A stretch of DNA of 64,000 nt. Origin: Chelonoidis abingdonii (taxonomy: Eukaryota > Chordata > Testudines > Testudinidae). Numbering within the stretch: position 1 is the stretch's first letter; each line of letters starts with the position of its first letter. Where the stretch lies: contig NC_133790.1 of the NCBI RefSeq assembly GCF_003597395.2, forward strand, positions 20,052,216 to 20,116,215. The letters are read 5' to 3'. The notes beneath the pieces were generated by a model. That model saw nothing but the letters and a program-made list of their open reading frames with translations. It was not told where the DNA came from and ran no database searches. This document shows positions 38,001-50,000 of this stretch, in pieces. The translations under genes were made by a program, and so were the position numbers.

Positions 38001-41000
38001 CTCTTGTGCAGTTCACTGGCTTCCTTCAACTTGTCCTTTGCACCAGTCCTGCGGATGCTCCTTGCAGGGTCCCTTCTGGGTCTGCGGAATCCAGAGATCT
38101 CCATTTCTTGCTGTTCTTGCTGCGTAGCAGGTCCTGCCCTGGTGTCTGAGGTGAGCCCCCTTTAGCTGGTGCAGCCTGACAAAGAGAGAGCCCCGTCAGT
38201 CTGGGATTGCCCTGGACTCAGCCTCAGAGTCCTTAGCCTGCATCCCCGGTGAGCAGCACAGCGATACGCTGACAGCTCATCTTGTTACCAGCCTTGCTGT
38301 AAAAGTCCGGGTACCTCTTATTCCGGAAGGCTCTGCTCTTGTGAGCTACTGGCGTGAGAGGAATGCCCAGGAGACAGATCAGGACAGGTCGCACCTGCAT
38401 CCCCGCCTCCTCTTTGTTCTAAACCATCTAAAAGCTCGACTTGTTCTTGGTGGTTGGGCCTACGTGCTGTTCATCCTCCCAGAGCTGATGGATGGGGCGA
38501 TTGCTGTGGCCTGCAGAGCGCTTTGGGATGTAAGGTTGAGTAGCTCAGTGTGAGGACTGAGTCTGGTTTCTCAGGCAAGGACCGCAGGAGGTGATTGCTG
38601 CCGAGTTAGAGGAGCATCTGGCTGTCTGCGACAGGGGAGGATGGGCTGGTGGAATAATGCTAGCAATGAGTGGCGAGTTTACCATGTGCCTTCCTGTGAC
38701 CTGCCAAGTTCCTGTGTCCATCCCTGCCGCCCGTCCGGAGGGCCCAGTGCTGTGATATAGACGTTAGCTGTGATAGCCGAATTAATGCCAAGGGCTTCAC
38801 ACTTCATTACAGCCCACATGAATGGAACTATTGTGCTGGAACAGAGAGATGGCAATTCGTGGGATTAAACTGCAGCTCCATCCGTAGAAACCAGCCAGCA
38901 TCGCGCCATGCTGACCGTAAGGTCCCTGGCTGGGTGATGCAGGGGGCTGGCCTGTCCGCTGGCACCTGAGAGACGGGGGTGTGTGAGTCTGTCGACACAG
39001 AGAGATCCCATTTAAGTCACAGGAAACTAGAGAAGTAAAGGAAACAAATGAGCAGGGCAGAGCCTGGAGGCTCCAAGGACCCTGATTCTTTCAGGATAAA
39101 GGGAGCTTCTCTCACCTCAGCATCGTGCCCCATCTGTCTTGCTTCTAACGTGACCCAAGAGACATCTCCCATACCCGGTAATTGCCCCTGGAGGGAAGAA
39201 TCCACGAGTCAGCCGCAGCGAAGGAGTTTGCTGGATGCTCCCGTGACGCCAGTGGGCTTTGTAACCTACTGGAAGTACATCAACTATATCTTCTTAGCCA
39301 CGTCCTAGCCCAGCGGGGCTGCCAGGGACGGAGCAGGCCGTGCAGTGACTAAGACGGGTGGTGAAATAGGCTGAACGTAGGGCTGGGAGGCAGGAATCCA
39401 CAGCTTTTACACTGACTTCCCCCTGCCACGTCACTTAAACCAACATTGTCAAATGTGGATGCCTAATATTAAGCAACTGAGTCCACATTTGGGCACCCAA
39501 ATTACGTAGGCTGATTTTCTAAAGCGGCTGAGCACCATATGACTCCCACTGGCTGTGCTGTGGATGTGGGTCACTTACTTTTAGGCACCCTCTCTGCACC
39601 CCAGCTGACCCTGCTGTCAAATGGAGAATTGTAGTGCTGAGTTAGCTCTCCGGGGAGAGGGCTGGGTTAATTGGTGGCACTAATGCTGCTGATGGAAAAA
39701 CACTATATAAAATGTTAAGTATCATCATAATCCCTACACAAGAGTGGTTCATGACTCTTCCCATGCCAGGACCCACCCACTACTGGTGCTCCCTCCCATC
39801 TAGTTGGGACCATCTCCCTCCCATTTAGCAATATGGGATGGGCAGGGTGGCCCTGACCCCTGACACCTCTTGTGAAGCCAGGGGGATGAAAACTCCTGCC
39901 ATAGGACACAGGTTAGGGGCACTTCATTTCAGTCACCAGGGTGGGGGATCCCAAAGCTAATGCTCGTGCACTGAGCAGTGGCTGCCCGGAGTCGTGTTCC
40001 GTAGATAGGGGCAGATGCTAGAAACAATAGGAAAATGCTGAAGGGGGAACAAGGGGATAGGAGAGACCAGTGTGGGCCCCCCATTCTCCCTCTGAATCCA
40101 TGTGTTCAGCTGCCCAGCCTCCTGCTTTCCACTGGGAGAGCGAGGCGCATAATTAAACCATTTCCCGAGCACTGTGTGCTTGTGGTTAACGACAATGAGC
40201 AGCCAACTGGGAAAAAGACGTGGGTGGGAGAATTTACTGCCTAGCAATTCCCTTCTTTTTCTGAGGGTCTGGTTCTGCCCAAAGCATTTCACGCTGACCA
40301 GCTGCCAAGGGAACACAGACCAGGAGCTGCTGTGGCTTACTGGCTTTGCAGCAGGTGTGCCCTGGCCTGGAGAGCAGCAGAGTCCAGTGGAGGGAGAGCA
40401 CCAAGAGCGGGGTGGGTTTGCTGCCCAGCGTGGTGGGAAGTACAGAGGCTCCTCACCCGAAGGAGAGTCTCCTGTGTAGTGGCTGGAATGCAGCAGGACG
40501 GCACTGTGGCAGGGTTGTGGCATTGGCAAGAGGACAGGTTTGTGTAGCTATCTCTGTGCCATGCTTTCTCCTGCCATCTGCGCAGGTCACAGTTCTGTTT
40601 GTCTCTTGCCTAGGATGGGGCTCGGAAACACCACGCCTGGAAGGAGCAGAATCCCTGGATTTCCTCCTCGGTTAATACCATGGAGACTGGAGTCCCCATC
40701 AAGGGCTTCTCCAGGGGCACGGACAGGCCGGCAGCAAGCTGGAACCCACCCCGTTGTGGTGTGCCAGACCTACCCACCCTGCCAGATGGCCAGAATGGGC
40801 GGAACCGGCAGAAGCGGTTCGTCCTGTCGGGAGGACACTGGGAGAAGACGGACCTCACCTACAAGTAAGACAGGCCCGGAACCAAAGTCACAAGCAGGGA
40901 GCGAGTCCCTGTCAAGATCTGCTTCCTAAAAGAGCATTTCCATTTGGTGCTTTCGCCCGCTGAGTCTCGCCCATTACGGGCCTGTCCAAGCTGGGGAACT

Positions 41001-44000
41001 TGTTCAAGAAACAGGGTGCAAGGCATTGGGGTGACAAGGGTATATTCCACACACACCAGTTAGCCCCACACTGTCTCACACACATGCTCAGCATAGACAT
41101 GACAGCCTTCACACCCTCAGCCACTTACACACCCCAGCACCCCCACACTGCTCGCACGCCCCCCTGCTCCGAGCACCCATGTGTGCCTCCACAGTCACAC
41201 ACTATCCTTCCCTCTCATGCATAAACACACACTCATTAACACACCCAGACTTCTGAACACCCTAGCCCTCATCTCCACACACCCCACCAGGCACCAGTCC
41301 CACATGCTCACACAACACCCTCCCCCCCCGCCCGAGGCTTCCCTCCACGTTTATTTTAAATAGCCTGTTCTAGTCATCATTTATTGAAGTGCTTACAAAC
41401 ATGGCCTCAGTGTCCCTGAAATCACCCCATGTGCTCTCAGGTAGGAGCTTGCTGGATGTGGTTAAGGGCCAGGGTTCCACTGGCTGATCACACACCATTT
41501 TCTCCCCTCGGTGCACGTCTGCGGCTGCTGTTAGCCTAAGGGAGTAAGATGCACATGTGGAAAGAAGACCCATGCTCCTGTGCATCTTGATAGGGCCCAG
41601 AGAAATGTCTTCACTGGGTATGTGTTTAACTGAGCGCAGGGCATGCTGCTATGCCAATAGCCTCAGGAGACTATCAGGGTAGTGGAAAGGCTTCCTCTTA
41701 TCCCTGGCATCAGAGGGAAAAAAAACTTTGCTGTTATGAACAAGCACCAACATTGTGCCTGGGAATAAAAATCCTGCCGCATCAGAGATTAAAAACACCA
41801 CACTATCCAAGGGCAGAGTTACAGGGGTGTGGGATATGAGGGGCTCAGGCACCCCAGTTAGTGAAACAGCATTTCCCTTCAGCATGAGCCAGATGCTAGG
41901 AGCTGAAAGCTTTTTCCATAGTGTTGAGAACTGTCATGTATACATGAGCACCCAGGTAGGCATGTCCATACACTAGCTCAGAGATGCGGTAGCAAAGGTA
42001 TGTCTAGGAATCTATGTAGACTGGTATCCAAGCACCTCACCACACTAAATAAATCCACACAAATGGTCTATGCCTATACCCGAGTTCGCCCTCTCCTTCC
42101 ATTTCCCAGGAGCAGGCAGCATTTCCAGAAATGTCTCTTTCCTCTGCTTCCATCCAGCTCTCCCCATTCTACAAGAACCAGGGGACAGCCGTTGAAACTG
42201 AAAGGTGGCAAATTCAAAACTTGCAGTCAGTGCACAATCAGACTGTGGAACTCACTGCCACATGATGCTGTTGAGACCAAGAACTTAGCAGGATTCACAA
42301 AAGGGTTAGATGTTTCTCTGGGCAACAGGAGCAGCTAGAATTCTAATAGTCCATTTTAAAAAATAAAGCAAAGCTTTGGGGTGACTTTTAACTACTAGGA
42401 CTTAGGAGGACACTTTCCCTGGGGGCAGATTATCCCATAACTGCCTACTGTAGGGTTTTTCTTGAACTTTCCTCTGACGCATCTGGTGCTGATTATTGTT
42501 GGAGCCAGTATGCTGGACTGGGTGGTCACTGGTCTGAATCCAGTATGGCAATTCTTCTGTTCCCCCTTTCACAGCTGAGCACATCTGGATGTGCTTGATT
42601 CACCCCAGGCAGTGCTTGAGGTGCAGGCTGTAGCTCGCTGTGCCAGCAGAGCCCACTGCAGTTCAGGAGGAATCTGTGGGGGGATTTGGGGAGTTGGCAT
42701 AAATGAGGGGTGCATTAGCAGGAAAAGGAGAAGCAGAAAGTCCTTAACAGCAAAGCTACCCATCTCAGACCCATAGCTTCTGTCCTGCAGGTTCTCTTCC
42801 ATACAGGGACAGTTTGTTCTGTCTCTCACTCCGTTATGCTGGTTAGATGGAGGACGTCTCATTCACTGATTGTTCTGGGCCAGACGTGACTCAGACACAG
42901 AGCGTGTTTAAATTCACTAAGGAGGCCAAGGTAACCTCCACGGTGGGAGTGGTGGTGCTGCATGACTTGTAGCCATTCTAACCGCAGTGTCCTCGCACTG
43001 TGGTCAGGGGCGGGGAGTGCGAGTTAATGGGGAGTCCAGGGATTTCCAGATTTGGGGACAGTCCCCGCAGGGCTGTAGCGATTGATGGTGCTGGCAGCAA
43101 TTATGTTGATGCAAGCAATTGTCAGAGTGAGGGACCAGCGGCACTAATGATGCTGACGCTGCTGGTGACTTCATCACTGCAATAATCACTGACAAGTACA
43201 TTGTAACGTTGGTGGCAGTGGTTGTGCTGATGGCCAGACTGAATGTTGGTAGGGTGGGTTGGCTGGGACCCCCTCCTAGGCTTTGAGGAGTCAAAGGTTG
43301 TGCCTCAGGTCATTGGCAAATGTTCCCTGACTTGTACCCAAGCCCATGACTGGGCTGGAGGGAGTAGTACATTAGAAATGTTTAGTGTACTACCTCCTCC
43401 CTGAACTGTGTTCTCCACTACAATGACAATCCTGTCACTGTTTACAGCAGGGATCCTGAGTTAGCGTCTGATTCCGGGAGCCTTACTTCTACTGCAGAGC
43501 AGTGATGTGTGAGCACCTCCCCCTAACTCATGAATGTGCTGTTCACTGTGATAAAGGGTCACAGAATCAATCCCTTAGGGATCAGGATGGTAGTTTTGGT
43601 GGGGAGTGGAAGGGATTTCTGACAACAAGCACCAACCTCATGGGAATAAAATGCCCTTGCAGCAGAGATTAGAGAGAATTAATTCACCCCATCCAAACAG
43701 AGTTATGGGTGGGGGTAGACTGGAGGGATTATACCCCCTCCTAGGTAGTGTTGCAGCATTTCACTCCAGCACATTCACCAAACAGCCTCCTCCTCCTCCT
43801 CCAAAGCCCTCCTAAAAAATACGGCATGTCTGCAAATCTGTTCCAAAACCACCTATGCAGGATTCTTTGTACCACCCCGGACTCAGCCTGGTATATTGTA
43901 TACTAGGACCTGAGCTATACAGACTGCATCTGATCTAGATAGTGTCCTCTTCTTGTGGCAAAGCCCAGGCCTGCACTGTGTTTACATGGCCCCGGGCGAA

Positions 44001-47000
44001 CCAATGGTGTGTGGCAGATTGTTGGTAATAATGGAAGGCTGATGGTGGGATTTGTGGTGAGGACATTCCCTGTTGTCTAATGAAATTGTGATTTGCAGCC
44101 AGTGTAATGATGACAGAAATTCAATGACTCATTAGATGAAATTAGTGCGGATTGTAATGATGATGGACATGGTGGCATTTGCATTAATGGCCTTCTAATG
44201 GTGATTGTGGTGATAACAGATGCATTGCAGTTAATACTGACAGTGATTTGCAGGTGAGATCAGGATTCATTGCTCTGGTGTGGGGCTTGCTGTGGTTGTG
44301 ATTATGTTGGCTGAGATGTTTTGATGTTAACAGAAGATGGTAGCATCCCTTTTTACAATAGATGGCACTCCCTGCTGCTGCTAATGCCTGTGATGACACT
44401 TTTCAGAGTACCAGCCCTGTTTAGTCTGTATCAGCAAAAGGAACAGGAGTCCTTGTGGGACCTTAGAGACTAACACATTTATCTGAGCATAAGTTTTCGT
44501 GGGCTACAGCCCACTTCACGGATGAAGTGGGCTGTAGCCTACGAAATCTTATGCTCAAATAAATGTGTCAGTCTCTAAGGTGCCACAAGAACTCCTGTTC
44601 TTTTTGTGATGACACTGCCAGTCTGATACTGACCATTGTGTGATGTTGGGATGATAGTTCTCTGAAAACATCTGCTCAATATGCAGCAGCAGTTAAAAAA
44701 GTGAACAGCATGTTAGGAACTATTAGGAAAGGAATAGATAATGCCACAGTATAAATCCATGGTGTGCCCACACCATGAATACTGCATGCAGTTATAATTG
44801 CCCTATCTCAAGAAGAATAGATTAGAATTGGAAAAGGTACAGAGAAGGGAAACAAAAATGACTAGGGGTATGGAACAGTTTCCATGTGAGGAGAGATTAA
44901 ATACACTGGAACTGTTCAGTTTGGAAAAGAGGCGACTAAGGGGGGATGTGATAGAGATCTATAAAATCATGAATGGTGTGGAGAAAGTGAATGAGGAAGT
45001 GTTATTTACCCCTTCACATAACACACAAATCAGGGGTCACCCAATGAAATTTAACAGGCAGCAGGTTTAAAACAAATGTAAGGAAGTACTTCTTCACACA
45101 ACACAGAGACAACCTGTGGAACTCATTGCTAGGGTATGTTGTGAAGGCCAAAAGGATAAATGGGTTCAAAAAAAGAACTAGGTAAGTTCAGGGAGGGCAG
45201 GTCCATCAATGGCTATTAGCCAAAATGGGCAGGGATGCAACCCCATGTGTCCCTAAACCTCTGACTGCTAGAAGCTGGGATTGGACAATGGGATGGATCA
45301 CTTGATAAATTGTCCTGTTCTGTTCACTCCCTCAGAAGCATCTGGCCGAACCAGCCACTGTTGGAAGACAGGCTACTGGGCTAGAAGGATCATTGCTCTG
45401 ACCCAGTGTGGCCGTTGTTATGTTCTTATGATGGGCAGTACCTCTAAATACAGTATCTACTGCTTTTTAGAATTATAAGATTCCCGTGGCAACTTGTGAA
45501 TACTAAAGTGAGACGGACCATTGCGGAAGCCTTGAAAGTCTGGAGTGACGTGACACCATTAACCTTCACTGAAGTGCACGAGGGCCGAGCCGACATAGTT
45601 ATTGATTTCACCAGGTAGGCATGGAAGGGGAAGCTGTTCTAATCCAAAAGGAAATGCCCTTCTTCCCCCACTGGGCTTTGTGCGACAAGGACAGATCCCA
45701 CAGTCCTCACTGGAGCTGGTCCAACTATTGACATCAAATTATTTAGTCACTGACGTTAGTCCCTTGTCCTGTTTCCAAACTTTGGTTTTCTTATTTAGAT
45801 ATTAGGCTGCCTAGGCAAGAGCTGTTGTTTTGTTATGTGCATGTACAGTACCTAGCGTACTGGGGCCCTGATCCCTGATTGGGTGCCACCATACAACAAA
45901 TAATCATTTATTTTATTAATTTGTTTATTATTGAAAAATTGTTCGCCCCTTAATTTATGCTACCATGTGGTCAAAGATCCCTGGCTGACAAGTGTTTGTT
46001 TTGGCTGCTTCCAACTCTTCAGTCTCTCTCCCTCCCCATCCCCTCATTGAATGACTTGACCTTTTGCCCCAAAACAAATTTAGCTTCTTGGTTAAATGAA
46101 TCTTGACTCCAGGCCTGCACTTCACTTTCTGCAAAATATTTGCAGGAGCAAAACTTCACTCCCATGAATGTTTGCACAAAGCCAATAAAAGGGATTGTGG
46201 AGCCCATCCAAAGGAGGATATGGGCTGTATTCAGTGTATTTTGTCTCCACTTCTCTGCACTGTTCACCTCTCTCCAGGGCTTCCTCAGTTAACAGGAGTT
46301 TGGCTCGAGTGAGGACTTGAGGATTTGGCCTAGCAAGTCTCCATGTGTTCTGCTCAATTCAGTTGTGCTGTCTTAATGCTAGTAGCTTGATCAGCCTTCA
46401 CCTGAATTTTGTGGGCTTGATGAAAGCTGAACAGAGGAAGGAACAAGCACCGATGAGAAACTAATAGCGTCTGTGGCCTGGCATGAAGGCACTGGGCTTG
46501 TGTGAAGGTTCGGCCTCCCTACTTAGAACAAGGTTTGCAGGGACACGAGGGAGGACTCAAAGTTGAGTGGTGGGGAGCGTGAGGTGCTGTTCTCAAAGCT
46601 CATCCTGGCTGCCAAGTGCAATTTCACTGAACTGCCATGTCTTGCCCTCCAGGTACTGGCATGGCGATAACCTGCCCTTTGACGGGCCGGGAGGCATCCT
46701 GGCGCATGCATTCTTCCCCAAGACCCACCGCGAGGGAGATGTCCATTTTGACTACGATGAGACTTGGACCATTGGGAATAACTTAGGTGTGTTGTGGATT
46801 CAGATGGAGGCGTGGATGTGTGCGTGTTTGGGGAGGGGGAGGCCGCTGATAAATGTAAAAAGCGTTTAATTCCTAGAGAAGAGGTCTGAACAGGCCTGTC
46901 CACACAGCAGAGCAGGGCACTTCACATGGTCTATGTCCTTGTCTCTTTCCAATCACAGTTAAGTGGGGTTCTAACACCAGGTCACTCAAAGAGCCACCGC

Positions 47001-50000
47001 TAAAAAATAAAACAGGGAGAGATAAGGGAACCTAAGTCCCAGACACGGGGGTGGAGTGTTTCTCTGCCAAAGTCCTGTAGAACTGGCAGGTCTCAGTCCC
47101 AGTCCCCATTGTCCACCGCCTGTTTCCAAACCCTTTCTTCCTGAACGTCTCTAAAGGGAAACAACACAGGCTCCCAGTCTCTCACTTTGGCTTGGGAACA
47201 TGCTGACCCCCACACAACATCTCATGGTCGGTATGAGGGAGTGACTTGATTTCCAGACCAAGTCAAAACTGTTCTCTTAATAATAGAGCCAGGCTGGTAT
47301 TGTGTAGTTCAGGGATAAATGCCATAACATCTCACAAGATACATACGGTATCTTGAGATCTATCAGGATCACTACCTAGGGCCTCAGTTCTTCTGCAAGA
47401 TGCACAGATAATAACTCCCATCTATCACCCTCCTCCACCTCAACATGATCTACAGGGAGAAGAAATGGGTGTTGGGGGGGGGGCAACTAAGCTAACACCT
47501 CCCATTCAGGGCCTCCCTGTACAGCTTGTCTTATCCGGGTCAGTGTTTAGGCCCCAGTCCTGCACCCACTGAAGTCCATGGCATTTTCCCCATTGACTTT
47601 ACTGACAGTTTGTAAACTCCCTGTGGCCAGGGACTGTCTTTTTGTCTATAGAGCATCAAGCTCACTCCAACACTGGATAATAAATAAACATCAGTAACTT
47701 TTGAAATATCTGAGGTGCTTCCCACCAGTTTTGCAATGGGAGAATCTGGGAACATCTGCAATCAACATTCACTGCTCTCTCAGAAGTTAGATAAGCCATT
47801 TGAAAAATGTCCTAATATATTCCTCTTCATTAATCCTGTATTGGAGGAGAGCTTGAAAAGCTGCTGAAACAGACCAGGCCACGTTCCGTCATCATTCACT
47901 CTCTCTTTCTTATGTGGCTTCAGTAATAACTGGGGATAATCACACTTAGCATGTTCTTCCAATTTAATATCCTCCAGAGCTTTGCAAACATTAATTAACC
48001 CTTGCAAGCCTTCTCTGAAGTAGGGGAATATCCTTTTTCCCCATTTTGCAGCCGAAGAAACCAAAGTACTGAGAGGTGTAAGTGACTTGCCCAAGGGTCA
48101 CACAGCATATTATTGTCAGAACCAGGATTAGCTCTCAGGCATTCTTGGCTCCATACTGCCACTCTCTTATGGCTCTTCCCATGCAAAGATTTTTTTTCAG
48201 CTGCGCTGTTGTTCAGCTCCCCATGAAGTTGGAGCAGAGCACAGCGGATCTGCCAATACTGGACAGCAGAGAGTGGGGAGTCTGCCAATCTAAACAGGAT
48301 TGTTCGAAAGTGTTTAATAAATCACTGAGGTAGAAATCCCAGATTCTCAGCCGACCTAGATGGGATCACTTCAGTTGCGTCAGTGCTGAGCAAGCTTGAC
48401 ACATTTCAGGGGGCTGCTCATTTGGAGATAAGCCAAGTTCACTTCTCCTCGCCATCAGACTTTCCTAGGTGCTCATACCACATCCCACTGGAATATTCTG
48501 CAGCATGCCCAGGCCTCCTTTGGGAGCTGCTCCTTCTCCCTTTTGGGGCAGTAGCCCTTGCACTAAACACGCCAGCGACTCTCTTCTTTCCAAGGAGGCT
48601 GCAACCTGGAGATTTCTGGGTGAAACCAGGGAAGAATCAATTGCATTTGGGCTCATTAGGAAACAACATTAGGACTCTTCCTCACAGCCTTTGTTGCTTA
48701 ATTTCTTCTTTTAAGGTCATTTTATCCAAGAATTTAAAAACCTGAAAGCGATCAGCAGGGAGCTAAAGGAGATCTCCCAAGTGTGGGGTGTGTTTCTACA
48801 TGCCTGAATCCCTTTACCTTCCCTTTAAAGATGCTGTCAAATAGATTATGCTTAAGCATGTCCTCCCTTAAATCTGTTAGAGTTGGGGGCAGGAGGGAGG
48901 ACTGGATAAAGCATCAGAAATGGTTTGTTTATTTTGCCTTTCTTGCTCTCCCGACAAACCACCAAAAAGCAATAGGTGATCGCCCCCTGCTGTCTGTGTG
49001 GCACCATTTGTTTACAATTGCTGTTCTCAGCGTAGTCCTGGTGGCATAGTTCCGCTTCACACCAGATGTTCCACTGGATGGTGGCTTGCTGTGAACCCCA
49101 CCACGTTTGCTGCTAATCAAGGAATGATGCTCCCCCTGTGCAAAGCTGATCTGACTGGACACCGCCTTAGTGTCTGCTTCCTGTGGGCCAGATCCCCACA
49201 GACGTGCCAAAGGCAGAACCTTCCCTCCAGAACTAGGGGGAAGATTCTCCTGGGAGCTGGGGCCATTGGCCCCTGTGCTGGTGACATGAGGCAGAATTGT
49301 AACTTGCTGGTATGTGCAGGTTAACACATGGGAAAAGGTGAAGATACTCACAGTGACTCAACTCACACAGTTCCAAAGCCCTGGCTGGAAAACCAGCTCC
49401 ACCCCCACCACTCTGCATGGCTGCTGGGATTGCCTCCTTTAAAGAGGCCACAGCATCTGGTGCTACAGCAAAGAGCTGGGAACTAGGACGGTACTGAATT
49501 CAACCCCCTTAGGTGCTCGCTCACTATAGGACATGAGGCAAATCCACAGACCCCTTTGGACTACGGTCAACCCAACTGGACCTCCCTGAAAAGCAGATTT
49601 CCTCTTGCACTGAACTTTTGGTGGTGCCACCATAGGGAATGAACAGTGAGGGCCCTGCCCATCCTAGGTGTCTCCCAGCACACTGAAAAATCCCTGCACC
49701 CTCTTCCCTTTGCAGGGACTGACCTACTGCAAGTGGCTGCTCACGAATTTGGTCACGTCCTGGGCCTACAGCACACTACTGTCTCCAAGTCGCTGATGTC
49801 TCCTTTCTACATCTTCCGCTACCCGCTGAGCCTGAGTGAGGACGACAAACAAGGCATCCAGTACCTCTATGGGAAACCAAAGACCGATCCAGTGCCAGCC
49901 CCAGCACAGGAGGCAGAGCCAAACCCACCAGACATCGAAACAAATGAGATCACCAATGTGGGGGTGAGTGACCAGCAATGCTTGCATCAAAGCTGCTATT

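Larger units (their letters stand above)
26009..40613 (+). other. MMP11 intron 1
   Basis: 14.6 kb GT-AG intron. Contains CR1 fragments (27440-28350, 33938-34447, 34655-34860, a tail at 31612), a degenerate minisatellite (30515-30765), a Penelope-like fragment (33224-33937) and a hAT-like mini-element (32785-32901). No other gene seen. First introns often hold enhancers, but I see no specific site. Confidence 0.85.
40865..45470 (+). other. MMP11 intron 2
   Basis: 4.6 kb GT-AG intron. Holds a CA-rich patch (41050-41330), CR1 fragments (42140-42565, 44640-45440), degenerate GATG/GTG-rich stretches (43060-43250, 44080-44260) and the 169-bp palindrome at 44436. Confidence 0.85.
46787..49715 (+). 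other. MMP11 intron 4
   Basis: 2.9 kb GT-AG intron with a MIR relic (47955-48185) and an L2-like tail (47608-47705). No gene seen. Confidence 0.8.

Noticed and set aside
41050..41330. CRISPR-like or satellite array in the CA-rich patch
   Set aside because: CACAC motifs are irregular in spacing; it is low-complexity CA-rich sequence.
44798..45070. 90-codon frame as a gene
   Set aside because: It is CR1 C-terminal sequence ([21 protein letters not shown]).
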